Source of the DNA: Thiotrichales bacterium
GTDB taxonomy: Bacteria > Pseudomonadota > Gammaproteobacteria > Thiomicrospirales > Thiomicrospiraceae
Length of the DNA: 64,000 nt
NCBI GenBank assembly: GCA_016938655.1
Contig: JAFGUG010000057.1
Span: forward strand, 124,001-188,000
Direction of reading: 5' to 3'
The notes under the pieces are model-generated. The model ran no database searches. It worked only from the letters and a program-made list of their open reading frames with translations, and was not told the DNA's origin. The position numbers were made by a program, and so were the translations under genes. Each line of letters begins with the position of its first letter. Position 1 is the stretch's first letter. Positions 1-9,318 of this stretch are shown piece by piece.

Positions 1-853
1 AGCGGGATGCGTTGCCCTAAGCCAAGCGAATCAACCCATTCAAAATGCCATGAACATGAAAAATGCCTTGGAATATGCGGTTGGGCAAGATTTAGTGGTC
101 ATGTTGCGTTGCGAAGACCAACAGCTTAAAAACAATGGCGTCGCGCACAGTGGCCCGGTAAGTTCTCGTTTAGGCTTAGTCGCCAACCCGGTCTCTTCAG
201 AAACCACCGCACTCGCTCGCGATTTGATTTTGGTGGAAGAGGCAGGAATCCGTGCCCACTTCTCGCAACTCTCAAGTGCCCGTTCCATTGAGATGATTGC
301 CGACGCTAAAAAACGTGGCCTGCCGGTCACCTGCGATGTCGCCATTCACCAACTGCACCTTTCGGAAATGGACCTACTTGGCTTTAACAGTCTGTTTAAT
401 GTGTCCCCACCTTTGCGCAGCATGCAAGATAAAAATGCCTTACAAATGGGCTTAAAAATGGGCGTCATTGATGCGGTGGTGAGTGACCATACCCCGCTTG
501 AAAAAGACGATAAACTGCTGCCTTTTGGTGAGAGTAAACCGGGCATCAGTGGCTTAGAAACCCTGTTGCCTTTACTGCTAAAACTGGTCAATGAATACGA
601 TCTAGACCTCATGACTGCGGTGCGCAGTGTCACTCAAGGGCCGGCAAATATTTTAGGCTTAAATATTGGTAATTTAGATGTCGGCAACTCTGCAGACTTT
701 ACCCTTATTGACCCGGCTGCCACTTGGATTCTTGAAACCGAAACCATGATTAGTGAAGGTAAAAACTCGCCGTTTATTGGCTGGGAGTTCACCGGACAAG
801 TGGAGCAAACCTACTTCCAAGGCCGCCCTGTCTATCGTAATAATCAAATTTAA
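1..853 (+). CDS. pyrC: Dihydroorotase-like protein, 5' end outside window
   Basis: Amidohydrolase of the class I dihydroorotase family, which closes carbamoyl-aspartate to dihydroorotate in pyrimidine synthesis. The frame is open to base 2 and reads AGCVALSQANQPIQNA before the first Met at 50, typical of the family interior, so the N-terminal HxH zinc ligands lie outside the window. Seen here are HFSQLSSARS, the segment DVAIHQLHLSEMD, and SDHTP with the general-base Asp, followed by PFGESKPGISGLE. Pseudomonas-type PyrC' pseudo-dihydroorotases, structural partners of PyrB, have lost such residues; keeping SDHTP argues for possible activity, but the missing N-terminus decides it. A PyrK-like gene follows after 14 bases. 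Confidence 0.85.
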   Translation, partial: AGCVALSQANQPIQNAMNMKNALEYAVGQDLVVMLRCEDQQLKNNGVAHSGPVSSRLGLVANPVSSETTALARDLILVEEAGIRAHFSQLSSARSIEMIADAKKRGLPVTCDVAIHQLHLSEMDLLGFNSLFNVSPPLRSMQDKNALQMGLKMGVIDAVVSDHTPLEKDDKLLPFGESKPGISGLETLLPLLLKLVNEYDLDLMTAVRSVTQGPANILGLNIGNLDVGNSADFTLIDPAATWILETETMISEGKNSPFIGWEFTGQVEQTYFQGRPVYRNNQI

Positions 854-867
854 CCGGTTCGTTTACC

Positions 868-1620
868 ATGCCACAATCGGTCGCTTGCAGACAACTTAAT
901 CAACTTACCCAAACCGCTCAGAGCGGCGGTTACTGGTTAATCACTGGCGTACTCAACAAACCACTTGATGAGGTGTATGCGTTCTATTCTTTACAGGAAT
1001 CAGACAACCCAACTCAAGGTGAGCAGGCCTGCTCAGATTTGAGCGTCACCACGATTAACCTAAGCCTATTCGATTATTCGTCTTCAACTCTAAAGCTGCT
1101 CTCTAAGCAACCGCTGAACGAGGCAACCATTGACTTGGGTACCGCCACTTTACAGATTCATCCATCCTCAGCTCTAACCTTTAATGCCGATCAAACTACC
1201 CTATTATTGGCCAGTGACTTAGGGATTGGGCCGCTGTTTTATGTTGCCAAACAGATCAAAAAAAATGGCCTAAAACATCTTGCACTGCTGCACGCTTCTC
1301 ATGGGTTTCCGTTTGCCGTTAAACCCGCGCAAATTATGTTGCAAGACTTTCCTTTTGAAGCCATTGGCGGCTGTTCACTGCTCGAAGATTGGAAAATCGC
1401 CAATCGATTAGCCAGTGATTTAGGCCTGCCAGGTTGCTTAGACGGTTCCATTAGCGACTTATTCATCCCTTGGTTAGAAGCGGAAAATCAGCGCCAAACT
1501 GAGAACCCACTAAACTGGCAAATTATCAGTTTTTCTGTGAAGGGTCCATCCACTGACTTAAAAACGCTCATCGACTCCTACGCTTGGTTGGACTATCAAG
1601 CCGTATCGGCCGATACTTAG
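868..1620 (+). CDS. PyrK / ferredoxin-reductase-like protein
   Basis: 250-aa protein 14 bases after the pyrC-like gene, probably cotranscribed. The middle segment LLLASDLGIGPLFYVAKQIKKNG (about residues 110-132, quoted in two parts by its motifs LLLASDLGIGP and LFYVAKQ) resembles the nucleotide-binding start of PyrK, the electron-transfer subunit of dihydroorotate dehydrogenase B, which reads GGIGIPPLLFLAKEL. I see no RxYS-type FAD motif and no C-terminal CxxxxCxxC [2Fe-2S] motif, so it is a reduced relative or a diverged paralogue. The neighbouring pyr gene supports a pyrimidine link. An exact copy of the iterated palindrome at 1022 encodes the EQACS segment. Function inferred only. Confidence 0.55.
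   Translation: MPQSVACRQLNQLTQTAQSGGYWLITGVLNKPLDEVYAFYSLQESDNPTQGEQACSDLSVTTINLSLFDYSSSTLKLLSKQPLNEATIDLGTATLQIHPSSALTFNADQTTLLLASDLGIGPLFYVAKQIKKNGLKHLALLHASHGFPFAVKPAQIMLQDFPFEAIGGCSLLEDWKIANRLASDLGLPGCLDGSISDLFIPWLEAENQRQTENPLNWQIISFSVKGPSTDLKTLIDSYAWLDYQAVSADT
1022..1033. repeat. Iterated palindrome AGCAGGCCTGCT, exact copy
   Basis: Exact 12-bp copy inside the PyrK-like gene, read in the QAC phase and followed by CAGATTTGAG. Confidence 0.9.
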
Positions 1621-1807
1621 ATAAGTCGTCACTCACTAAATTCAAAAACAAAAAACACCAAACCTACAAGCCATTCGTTTTTCGCCAATCTCCAATTACG
1701 AACCCGAATACAATCCCAGACACAAAAAAAGTCCCAATGACCTTCAAAGGGGTTTAATCTGGTGGCATTAGAACAAAGCTGCTACGTTTAACAAAAAATC
1801 GGCTGAT

Positions 1808-2041
1808 TTAATCTAAACGTTCAACGGTTGCGGCATGCTTAGCTATGTTTTTTGCCAAGGCTTCCACTTGTGCCACCGCTTCTAATAACGCATTCGCTTC
1901 AGAAGAACCAATGGCTGCTTCAACCAGCACTTCCAGCTCATCAAAATGCTCCGCACCAATCATCTCAATCTGTTCATCGGTTAGCATCTCTTTAAAACGG
2001 GTTACGACCTTGGCCGCATGTTTCTCAATTTGCATGGTCAT
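1808..2041 (-). CDS. Small hypothetical protein, helical
   Basis: 77-aa acidic, probably all-helical protein (MTMQIEKHAAKVV... ending KHAATVERLD) that I do not recognise. An upstream GTG at 2047 is possible, but AAGGAG lies 7 bases before the ATG at 2041, the better start. It has no signal peptide, membrane segment or cysteine. It lies downstream of ppk2 on the same strand, about 70 bases from that gene's start-side neighbour region, and convergent with the PyrK-like gene. A role with polyphosphate kinase cannot be read from the sequence. Confidence 0.7.
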   Translation of the reverse strand: MTMQIEKHAAKVVTRFKEMLTDEQIEMIGAEHFDELEVLVEAAIGSSEANALLEAVAQVEALAKNIAKHAATVERLD

Positions 2042-2111
2042 TGCCACTCTCCTTAATCAATTCTGTTGTAATTCACTGTCAGCAGTGCGCTGACTCTCAG
2101 TAACAAAGAGT

Positions 2112-2906
2112 TTAGTCGTATTGAAAAATATCTTCGCCCGCGCTCACAATGAGTGGATCCGGAGTTCCCACCACCTCGATGTCTTTATCTTCATACGGAA
2201 TTTGATTCAAAATATAACGCATCGCTTCAATTCGGGCGCGCTTTTTATCATTTGACTTCACCACCGTCCATGGCGCTTGAGTGGTATTGGTATAGAAGAA
2301 CATATCCTCTTTGGCTTTGGTGTAGTCTTCCCAGCGATCAAGAGAAGCCAAGTCCATTGGACTCAACTTCCACTGTTTTAATGGGTCATGCTTACGCGCA
2401 TTAAAGCGACGCAACTGCTCTTTGCGCCCTACGGAGAACCAAAACTTAATCAAACGCACACCATTGGCGGTAATCATGCGCTCAAACTCGGGGGCTTGAT
2501 GCATAAACTCCGTGTATTCGGTCGGTGTACAAAAGCCCATGACACGCTCTACACCGGAACGGTTATACCAAGAACGGTCAAATAAAACGATTTCACCCGC
2601 TGTTGGCAAGTTTTGAATGTAACGCTGAAAATACCACTGACCTTTTTCAATCTCGCTTGGCTTATCCAATGCCACCACACGCGCACCACGTGGATTCATA
2701 TGCTCCATAATGCGTTTGATGGTGCCGCCTTTACCCGCCGCATCACGGCCTTCAAATACCATGACAATGCGCTCATCATTATCTTTGACCCATTTTTGTA
2801 ATTTCAAAAACTCGATTTGCAATGAACGCTTGGTCACTTCGTACTCAGAACGTGGCATCTTCTCGGTGTAAGGATAATTCCCTTCGCTTGATTTCACTTT
2901 TTTCAT
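2112..2906 (-). CDS. ppk2: Polyphosphate kinase 2 (PPK2 family)
   Basis: Transfers phosphate between polyphosphate and nucleoside di- or monophosphates in the cytosol. The 264-aa single-domain protein shows Walker A GRDAAGKGG near residue 53, the lid-region RGARVVALDKPSE, and Walker B FDRSWYNRSGVERVMGF. The WKLSPMDLASLDRWEDYTKA segment is typical of the one-domain PPK2 group. A strong GGAGG sits 6 bases before the ATG. Whether it makes ADP, ATP or GTP cannot be told from motifs alone. It could recycle polyphosphate stored by a sulfur oxidiser; that is inference. Confidence 0.93.
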   Translation of the reverse strand: MKKVKSSEGNYPYTEKMPRSEYEVTKRSLQIEFLKLQKWVKDNDERIVMVFEGRDAAGKGGTIKRIMEHMNPRGARVVALDKPSEIEKGQWYFQRYIQNLPTAGEIVLFDRSWYNRSGVERVMGFCTPTEYTEFMHQAPEFERMITANGVRLIKFWFSVGRKEQLRRFNARKHDPLKQWKLSPMDLASLDRWEDYTKAKEDMFFYTNTTQAPWTVVKSNDKKRARIEAMRYILNQIPYEDKDIEVVGTPDPLIVSAGEDIFQYD

Positions 2907-3125
2907 GTAACCCCTCCATATTGATTCTATCTTTTATTTAATGGTTAAAAACCTTATAAAATAAGTATACGCTTATACACAGGCCGCTAGAGACTGGCTT
3001 TATTCAAATTACTTATTGCCTTGTAAACATGATTAACTCACTTTAACAGAGCAAAAAGATGACCAAAACCAAGCGAATTTTTACACGTATAATATCGTCG
3101 ACAAAAACACAATAAGGTCTAACTA

Positions 3126-3830
3126 ATGACAACCCACACGCCAACCGAACTCATCAAACGCTACCAATCTGTTCAGCAACGCATTCAAACCGCTTGTGAA
3201 CGGGCAGAGCGCAATCCACAGTCGGTTCAACTGTTAGCGGTTAGTAAAACCAAGCCGGTTGCCAACGTGACCGAGCTTGCTCAACAAGGTCAAAAAGCAT
3301 TTGGTGAAAACTATGTGCAAGAGGCACTCGAAAAAATTGCCATTCATCCTGAACTGGAGTGGCATTTTATTGGCCCGATTCAATCCAATAAAACCAAACC
3401 GATTGCTGAAAATTTTGCCTGGGTACACAGTGTGGATCGTTTAAAAATTGCTCAACGTTTAAGTGCGCAACGCCCTGAAAACCTGCCGCCGCTAAACATT
3501 CTGTTAGAAGTCAATATTAGCAACGAAGCCAATAAAGCCGGTTTTTCAGAAGAAGAAGTGTTAAATATGGCGGAAGAAATTGCCCAGCTGCCAAATTTAA
3601 AACTCAGAGGTTTAATGGCCATCCCTATGGCAGAAACCGACTATGAAAAACAACGTCAACCGTTTGCCAAAATGCAGCAGTTACTCACTCAACTGCAACA
3701 CAACCTGCCCAATTGTCAGCTTGATACGCTTTCCATGGGCATGTCGGGGGATTTGCAGGCCGCGATTGAGGAAGGCGCAACCATGGTCCGAATTGGTACC
3801 GATATTTTTGGCGCTCGAAATTACGCTTAA
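3126..3830 (+). CDS. yggS: YggS/PROSC family PLP homeostasis protein
   Basis: 234-aa fold-type III PLP-binding protein that buffers pyridoxal phosphate; it has no known catalytic reaction. The PLP lysine is in LLAVSKTKP near residue 40, followed by FGENYVQEAL and EWHFIGPIQSNKTK, then LRGLMAIP and SMGMSGDLQAAIEEGATMVRIGTDIFG, all family hallmarks. AAGG lies 8 bases before the ATG. In many gammaproteobacteria yggS directly precedes proC; here the two are separated by about 1.7 kb containing an opposite-strand DUF5610 gene. Confidence 0.95.
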   Translation: MTTHTPTELIKRYQSVQQRIQTACERAERNPQSVQLLAVSKTKPVANVTELAQQGQKAFGENYVQEALEKIAIHPELEWHFIGPIQSNKTKPIAENFAWVHSVDRLKIAQRLSAQRPENLPPLNILLEVNISNEANKAGFSEEEVLNMAEEIAQLPNLKLRGLMAIPMAETDYEKQRQPFAKMQQLLTQLQHNLPNCQLDTLSMGMSGDLQAAIEEGATMVRIGTDIFGARNYA

Positions 3831-3850
3831 TAACCACTTTCTAAAAAGTT

Positions 3851-3862
3851 AGCAGGCCTGCT
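3851..3862. repeat. Iterated palindrome AGCAGGCCTGCT, exact copy
   Basis: Intergenic copy 20 bases after yggS; the AT-rich arm AACTTTTTAG reads on the minus strand. Confidence 0.9.
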
Positions 3863-3924
3863 AAGTTGCCTTTATCGCTGAAGTTTTTCTTGCCCATCAA
3901 GGACTGAAACCGGTTTTTAAGCAC

Positions 3925-3957
3925 AAAAAAAGCCAGATGAATCCTCACGCATCTGGC
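3925..3957 (-). terminator. Rho-independent terminator of the DUF5610 gene
   Basis: An 8-bp stem GCCAGATG / CATCTGGC with a 10-base loop is followed, on the minus strand, by seven T. It lies about 90 bases after the DUF5610 gene stop. Confidence 0.8.
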
Positions 3958-4043
3958 CTGCTCTTCTCTCTATTGTTATCTCGTTTTAAGGGTCGACCAA
4001 AGTTGGTTCAATGGCCGTGTAAAACAACACCCTACTCAATTTT

Positions 4044-5162
4044 TTAAGCGGTCACCGCGACATTTGGATTTTCTGCCGGGTTACTGGGCACCTCTTCATT
4101 GGTTTCGGCACCGGCTTCTACGGTTGAGGTTGCCACCGGTTCAGCGGATTCACTGGCCGCTTCGTCAGTCGTTTGTGCTTGCGCATTTACAGCAGCATCA
4201 TCCGGTGTCGCATCTTGTTTGGCTTGCGCCATCTCTAGCAGTTGCGCATGGAACGTTTGAATACGTTCAAACCAACCCATTCGTGATTCACTTTGCTCGG
4301 CACCTGCCTGATCGGGTGCGGGCTGTTCAGCGACTTGAGGCTGTGGAAAACGGTCTTCCATCACTTTCGCCATGAGTTTATCCATAATCGCTTGCGCTTG
4401 CTGAAACTGCTCATCTAAACGCGCAATGGTCGCTTGCCACTGTTGCAAGTAAGGCGGTAAATCCGCCATATCGGCTTCCGATTTTTGTGCTGCTTCTTCC
4501 ATATCATTTTGCACTTGCTGATACTGCGCCATCGCTTCTTGCTTGTAGCGCGTCACTTCCGTTGACGATTGTGTCAAATTCAAGCTCATATTTTGCAATT
4601 GGCTGTAGTCAATATTTAAGTCCATCGCTTTTTGCAAAGCCGCTTCCATATCGCCTTCATAGAAGGTATTGGCTAAGCTATCAACTTGTTCAAAAACGTT
4701 AAAAACCGCGGCTAACTCGTCTTCGTTTAAATCCCCTTCCACCGAAAAAGCAAAGCGTTCTTCAAACGCGGTCATCTCCATCGCTTCACGACTTTCAAAA
4801 TAACGCACACCTTGCGGCCCTTGCTCGCCCTGCTGCTGTTCTTTATAAGACTGGTATTCGGCATACATTTGACGGAAATCTAGGGTAACTTTGTCCCCCT
4901 CTTGCGTCGTCAATTGAAGGCTCATGGTTTCGCTGTATTGGTAAGCGCGCTCAATCTGCTGCGAACGTGACGCCATTACTCGGCCTTGCTCAGAAGTAGA
5001 CACATCATCATTTTTCGGCTTTTGCGCCGCAGACTGCGCTTGCATATCGGCCGCTTGCTTAGCCTGTAACAGCGAACTTAAATCGTTCTTTTTATTGCTT
5101 GAAGCGTCTTTTGACGTGGTTTCCCATAAACGATTCATTGCGGGATTGACTGTGTTTTCCAT
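4044..5162 (-). CDS. DUF5610-like glutamine/alanine-rich protein
   Basis: 372 aa from the ATG at 5162, chosen because GAGGAAA lies just upstream; an in-frame ATG at 5231 has no such site. The region RFAFSVEGDLNEDELAAVFNVFEQVDSLANTFYEGD (about residues 135-170, described by its motifs FSVEGDLNEDEL and LANTFYEGD), followed by AMDLNIDYSQLQNMSLNL, matches my memory of DUF5610, a domain of unknown function in gammaproteobacteria. Both ends are low complexity: an N-terminal Q/A/K stretch and a C-terminal A/E/T/Q tail. No signal peptide or membrane segment. It stands alone on the minus strand between yggS and proC. Confidence 0.7.
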   Translation of the reverse strand: MENTVNPAMNRLWETTSKDASSNKKNDLSSLLQAKQAADMQAQSAAQKPKNDDVSTSEQGRVMASRSQQIERAYQYSETMSLQLTTQEGDKVTLDFRQMYAEYQSYKEQQQGEQGPQGVRYFESREAMEMTAFEERFAFSVEGDLNEDELAAVFNVFEQVDSLANTFYEGDMEAALQKAMDLNIDYSQLQNMSLNLTQSSTEVTRYKQEAMAQYQQVQNDMEEAAQKSEADMADLPPYLQQWQATIARLDEQFQQAQAIMDKLMAKVMEDRFPQPQVAEQPAPDQAGAEQSESRMGWFERIQTFHAQLLEMAQAKQDATPDDAAVNAQAQTTDEAASESAEPVATSTVEAGAETNEEVPSNPAENPNVAVTA

Positions 5163-5470
5163 GACTTTTTCCTCAAACGTTGCAACCGCTATTTCAACTG
5201 AATTCTGCTTTAGAGCATGCTGTAAGCGCATTAAATACGCTGTTTGAGCTTATCTCAAGAAAACATTAACTAAACGCTGAAAGGGTTCTAATTAACGGGT
5301 ATAAAATATTTAACGACTCGTTGAGATAAAACTTTAACCTTTACTTAGACTTAAATCGACATTATCTTAAAGCGCCCACAACATGACCTCTCATTTTAAC
5401 CCCCGAATACTTAGTCGCTACGATTCACTTTCATTCACTTTCTAATGCCGTTGATACCATTTTAAATCTC

Positions 5471-5482
5471 AGCAGGCCTGCT
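5471..5482. repeat. Iterated palindrome AGCAGGCCTGCT, exact copy with AT arm
   Basis: Intergenic copy followed directly by GACTTTTAAAA, one of the cleanest examples of the palindrome-plus-arm form. Confidence 0.92.
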
Positions 5483-5529
5483 GACTTTTAAAAGCGGCTT
5501 CAAGTGCTATTTTTTGCCCCTGAATCCTT

Positions 5530-5535
5530 TATAAT
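5530..5535 (+). promoter_or_regulatory. Possible proC -10 box (TATAAT)
   Basis: Perfect sigma-70 -10 hexamer about 37 bases before the proC ATG. No good -35 hexamer is visible at 16-18 bases, so this is tentative. Confidence 0.4.
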
Positions 5536-5571
5536 AGCCTGATTCTAATTTGTTAAAGTGAAACGTCTAAT

Positions 5572-6399
5572 ATGAATGCGACTCTTTGTTTTATTGGTGC
5601 AGGCAATATGGCCAAAAGTTTAATTGGCGGACTGATTGCCAGCGGTTACCCAAAAGAACAGATCATGGCAACCGACCCAACCGAAGCACAACGAAATCAA
5701 ATTACCGAAACCTTTGGCATTGACTGTGTAGCGGATAACAACCTCGCCATTGCGCGTGCTGATATTGTTATTTTGGCCGTCAAGCCGCAAATTTTACAAA
5801 CCGTTTGCAAAAGCATTAAAGCCAGTGTGCAAAGCAAACAACCGCTGATTATTTCAGTGGCCGCTGGCATTCGTTCTGGTGACATTGACCGCTGGCTAGG
5901 TGGCAATCAAGCGATTGTGCGCACCATGCCTAACACCCCTGCTTTGATTCAAAGTGGCGCAACCGGTTTGTTCGCCAATGCCAGTGTGAGCAACGAACAG
6001 AAAGAACAAGCCGAACACATTATGCGTGCCGCAGGCTTAACCATTTGGGTTGACGAAGAACAAAAAATTGATGCGGTGACCGCTCTTTCCGGCAGTGGAC
6101 CCGCGTATTATTTTTTATTTATGGAGGCCATGGAAAACGCCGCTCAAGAACTGGGCTTAGATGCTAAAACCGCACATCTGCTCACCATGCAAACTGCGTT
6201 TGGCGCCGCCAAAATGGTGCTTGAGAGTCGTGATGATTGCGCTACTTTAAGAAAAAATGTCACTTCGCCAAACGGCACCACTGAACAAGCGATTAACACC
6301 TTTGAAGCCGAAGGATTGCGTGAAACAGTCGCCAAAGCCATGCAAGCCGCAAACCGCCGTGCTCAAGAATTAGCCAATGAACTAGGAGACGACGCCTAA
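5572..6399 (+). CDS. proC: Pyrroline-5-carboxylate reductase
   Basis: Last step of proline synthesis: NAD(P)H-dependent reduction of pyrroline-5-carboxylate. The 275-aa protein starts with the Rossmann motif FIGAGNMAKSLIGGL, has VRTMPNTPALIQSGATGLFAN in the middle, and the C-terminal helical dimer domain with ALSGSGPAYYFLFMEAM and VTSPNGTTEQAINTFE, the substrate-binding signature. Length is normal. Its TAA overlaps the ATG of yggT (TAATG), so the two are translationally coupled. Confidence 0.96.
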   Translation: MNATLCFIGAGNMAKSLIGGLIASGYPKEQIMATDPTEAQRNQITETFGIDCVADNNLAIARADIVILAVKPQILQTVCKSIKASVQSKQPLIISVAAGIRSGDIDRWLGGNQAIVRTMPNTPALIQSGATGLFANASVSNEQKEQAEHIMRAAGLTIWVDEEQKIDAVTALSGSGPAYYFLFMEAMENAAQELGLDAKTAHLLTMQTAFGAAKMVLESRDDCATLRKNVTSPNGTTEQAINTFEAEGLRETVAKAMQAANRRAQELANELGDDA

Positions 6400-6980
6400 T
6401 GGAAACACTTACTTCACCCGTTGGACAAGGCGGTCTATTCTTAATTCAGTTTGTGATTGGTATGGTGATATTCACCTTAATGCTGCGTTTTCTATTACGC
6501 GCTACCTACGCCGACTGGCGTAACCCGATTGTTCAGTTTATTGCCAAAGTCACTAACCCGCTTTGTGCCCCTGCCAATAAGCTCGTTGGTACACGCGGCC
6601 GTTGGGATTGGGCAGCGATTATTACCGCGTTGGTCATTCAAGCGATTTTTGTGTACGGCATTGGTCATCTCACACAACGTGAATTTGGAGTGGGCTTTAT
6701 TGCCATTGCCTCGGTCACCGAAATTATGAACCAACTGCTCGACATGATGTTCTGGTTAATTGTGATTCAGGCGATTTTGAGCTGGGTCTCCACGGGTTAC
6801 AACCCTAACACCGACATATTCAACCAAATGACACAGCCGATTTTAGCGCCCTTTCAGAAAGTCATTCCCCCAATGGGTGGCATAGACTTATCTCCGATTG
6901 CCGCGATTGTGGCGATTAAATTATTTCAAATTGTGGTGGTGGGCAGTATCGCTCAAATGGCACAAGGCATGATTGGCTAG
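6399..6980 (+). CDS. yggT: YggT family integral membrane protein
   Basis: 193-aa inner-membrane protein with two YggT repeats: hydrophobic spans near residues 11-30, 65-85, 110-130 and 160-185, each half carrying a short polar segment such as [14 protein letters not shown] and [19 protein letters not shown]. The NP-F-Q-x3-P-x3-P pattern is characteristic. Linked to osmotic tolerance or membrane protein function in studied bacteria; mechanism unclear. It overlaps proC by one base and lies 13 bases before metX, so proC-yggT-metX-metW is likely one operon. Confidence 0.93.
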   Translation: METLTSPVGQGGLFLIQFVIGMVIFTLMLRFLLRATYADWRNPIVQFIAKVTNPLCAPANKLVGTRGRWDWAAIITALVIQAIFVYGIGHLTQREFGVGFIAIASVTEIMNQLLDMMFWLIVIQAILSWVSTGYNPNTDIFNQMTQPILAPFQKVIPPMGGIDLSPIAAIVAIKLFQIVVVGSIAQMAQGMIG

Positions 6981-6993
6981 GACAAAATTAGAC

Positions 6994-8154
6994 ATGAGCG
7001 AATCACAGATGATCACCACGCCACAACTTCTAAAAGTCACCACGCCCCTGCAAATGGTCAGTGGGGCCACCCTGCCAGAATACGAGCTGGTTTATGAAAC
7101 CTATGGCGAGTTGAATGCCGATGCTTCGAATGCCATCTTAGTGTGTCACGCCTTAAGTGGTGACCACCATGTGGCAGGCATTGATAAAGAGGGCAAACCG
7201 GGTTGGTGGGACGGTTATATCGGCCCGGGTAAACCGATTGATACCAATCACTTTTTTGTAGTGTGCTCGAACAACTTAGGCGGTTGTCGCGGCAGCACAG
7301 GGCCAACCAGTATTAATCCAGAAACCGGTAAAGTATATGGCCCTGACTTCCCAATGGTCACCTGTAAAGACTGGGTAAACAGCCAAAATGAACTGCGCAA
7401 GCATTTAGGGGTTGAACAGTGGGCGGCCTTATTGGGTGGTTCAATGGGCGGTATGCAAGTGTTGCAGTGGGCGATTGATCATCCCGATAAATTGCGTCAC
7501 GCCCTTGTTATTGCTGCCGCACCGAAACTATCGGCACAGAACATCGCCTTTAACGAAGTGGCACGCCAAGCGATCATGTCCGATCCAGAGTTTCATGATG
7601 GTCGTTATATCGAACATAACACCACCCCTAAACAAGGGTTGGCTTTGGCCAGAATGTTGGGGCACTTAACCTATCTCTCAGATGACATGATGGGCTCTAA
7701 ATTTGGCCGTGAACTGCGCGAAGACAAACTGCAGTACAACTACGGTGTAGAGTTTCAGGTCGAGAGCTACTTGCGCTACCAAGGGCAAAAATTTGCCACC
7801 AAGCAAAACTTTGACGCCAATACTTACTTGCTTATGACGAAGGCACTGGACTACTTTGACCCCGCTTTGGAGTTTGACCATGATTTGTCCAAAGCATTGT
7901 CTAAGGCAACCGCTCAATTTTTAGTGGTGTCTTTTACTTCAGATTGGCGCTTCTCACCCGAACGTTCACACGAAATCGTTAAAGCCCTGTTAGATAATGA
8001 CGCCAATGTCAGTTATGCCGAAGTCGAATCGGAACATGGTCACGATGCCTTTTTACTGCCAAATGACCATTATGAAGGCGTTTTCCGTGCCTATGTTCAG
8101 CGTATAAAAGCTGAAATTGATGCCCCCAGTTCGCTTACAGGAGAGACCCGATGA
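6994..8154 (+). CDS. metX: Homoserine O-acyltransferase
   Basis: Alpha/beta hydrolase-fold acyltransferase that activates homoserine for methionine synthesis. The 386-aa form starts at the ATG at 6994 with AGGA upstream; a TTG at 6973 overlaps yggT and is less likely. Motifs: [31 protein letters not shown], nucleophile elbow [14 protein letters not shown], acid SDWRFSP and catalytic His in [10 protein letters not shown]. MetX with MetW in gammaproteobacteria often uses succinyl-CoA instead of acetyl-CoA; motifs I can see do not settle the acyl donor. The stop overlaps metW. Confidence 0.95.
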   Translation: MSESQMITTPQLLKVTTPLQMVSGATLPEYELVYETYGELNADASNAILVCHALSGDHHVAGIDKEGKPGWWDGYIGPGKPIDTNHFFVVCSNNLGGCRGSTGPTSINPETGKVYGPDFPMVTCKDWVNSQNELRKHLGVEQWAALLGGSMGGMQVLQWAIDHPDKLRHALVIAAAPKLSAQNIAFNEVARQAIMSDPEFHDGRYIEHNTTPKQGLALARMLGHLTYLSDDMMGSKFGRELREDKLQYNYGVEFQVESYLRYQGQKFATKQNFDANTYLLMTKALDYFDPALEFDHDLSKALSKATAQFLVVSFTSDWRFSPERSHEIVKALLDNDANVSYAEVESEHGHDAFLLPNDHYEGVFRAYVQRIKAEIDAPSSLTGETR

Positions 8155-8765
8155 AATCCATTTCACCCGAATTTAAACTCATCTCCGACTGGATTAAACC
8201 TCATACCCGTGTCCTCGATTTAGGCTGTGGTGACGCTAAACTGCTCAAACATTTGATTGATACGCACCAAGTCAATGGCTACGGTATGGAGATCGACTCC
8301 AATAAAAACATCGAAGCCATGAAAAAAGGCATCAATGTAATTCAAAGTAACCTAAACAATCATGACATCTGCCACTACTTTGATGAAGACTCGTTTGATT
8401 ATGTCATTATGACCCAGGCCTTGCAGGTGGTAAGCCGTCCAGATGAACTACTGGATGATATGTTAACCGTGGGCAAACAGAGCATTATTACCTTCCCTAA
8501 CTTTGGCCATTGGCGAATGCGTGCACAGCTTATTTTTAAAGGTCGCATGCCAGAAACCGACACCTTGCCGTATCACTGGTATGACACCCCAAACATACAT
8601 ATGTGTACGTTTAACGACTTTGAAGACTTGTGTGAAGAGAAAGGCATTGAAGTGGTCGAACGCGCCGTGGTCAACTCCGACCACAAAAGCAGCTTAGGCA
8701 TGAAGATTGCCCCAAACTGGTTGGGCGAAGTGGCACTGTATAAAGTGCAAAAGAAAACCAAATAA
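8151..8765 (+). CDS. metW: Methionine biosynthesis protein MetW
   Basis: 204-aa class I SAM-methyltransferase-like protein that partners MetX. Motif I is [15 protein letters not shown] near residue 24, followed by VNGYGMEID and [12 protein letters not shown], then [21 protein letters not shown] and the family-typical [20 protein letters not shown]. MetW proteins have been shown to stabilise or activate MetX. The ATG overlaps the metX stop in an ATGA, indicating tight coupling. Confidence 0.95.
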   Translation: MKSISPEFKLISDWIKPHTRVLDLGCGDAKLLKHLIDTHQVNGYGMEIDSNKNIEAMKKGINVIQSNLNNHDICHYFDEDSFDYVIMTQALQVVSRPDELLDDMLTVGKQSIITFPNFGHWRMRAQLIFKGRMPETDTLPYHWYDTPNIHMCTFNDFEDLCEEKGIEVVERAVVNSDHKSSLGMKIAPNWLGEVALYKVQKKTK

Positions 8766-9084
8766 CCCTACCGACAACACGTTCTATCGCGCCTCTTTGC
8801 TAATCAAGGGGCGGCTCCGTGACACTCATTATGATCTAGTTATTCAATACACTGCACGCACCACGCGCTTGCAATCGGCTGCTCAAGCTCCTCACCGCGC
8901 GCCCTCACCAAAAATCAAAACCTTGAAATCTTGCCCAAAAGCGTAAGAAATATTAACCTTTTCTAATCGCCCACCCGCTCATAAAAAGGGCTCATAATTA
9001 ACGATTATTGATATTGAGTTCTCTCAGTGGGTCTGCTATCCTGCACACTAAATACAAATAGTTCTCATTTATAGTTGTAAACAT
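8766..9084. other. Intergenic region before feoA
   Basis: 319 bases between metW and feoA. The half near feoA is AT-rich and carries a Fur-box-like sequence at 9055-9074. No convincing gene or terminator is visible in the first 200 bases. Confidence 0.5.
9055..9074. promoter_or_regulatory. Possible Fur box upstream of feoABC
   Basis: On the minus strand it reads AAATGAGAACTATTTG, close to the common Fur half-site AATGAGAATTATT. It sits 11 bases before the feoA ATG, where Fur would block expression when iron is replete. Judged by eye, not scored. Confidence 0.4.
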
Positions 9085-9318
9085 ATGACATCAAATCAAA
9101 CCCTATCCGAATGCAGCGCCGGCCAAACCAGTCAAATTACTGCATTAAAAGGCGATCTTGAAACCAAAATGCGCTTAGTGAACTTAGGCTTCCATACGCA
9201 CAGTATTGTTAAGTTAGTGGTTGCTCGTGGCAGAAATCTGGTGGTTTGCGTTGATGGAAGTCGTTTTGCAATTGATAAAGAGATTGCCAAATCCATTCAA
9301 GTTGCCGTTTTATCATGA
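9085..9318 (+). CDS. feoA: FeoA ferrous iron transport accessory protein
   Basis: 77-aa SH3-like cytosolic protein that assists FeoB. It has the typical LSECSAGQTSQITAL start, the central MRLVNLGFHTHSIVKLVVARG, and a C-terminal GSRFAIDKEIAKSIQV. First gene of feoABC; its stop overlaps the feoB ATG by four bases. Confidence 0.93.
   Translation: MTSNQTLSECSAGQTSQITALKGDLETKMRLVNLGFHTHSIVKLVVARGRNLVVCVDGSRFAIDKEIAKSIQVAVLS

Larger units (their letters stand above)
5163..5571. other. Divergent intergenic region before proC
   Basis: 409 bases between the divergent DUF5610 and proC starts. It holds one exact iterated palindrome at 5471 and a TATAAT at 5530-5535 that could be the proC -10 box. No gene is visible. 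Confidence 0.6.

Noticed and set aside
8707-8946. Plus-strand ORF of 79 codons over the metW end and the following gap
   Set aside because: Half of it lies on metW in another frame, and it has no ribosome site or recognisable domain.
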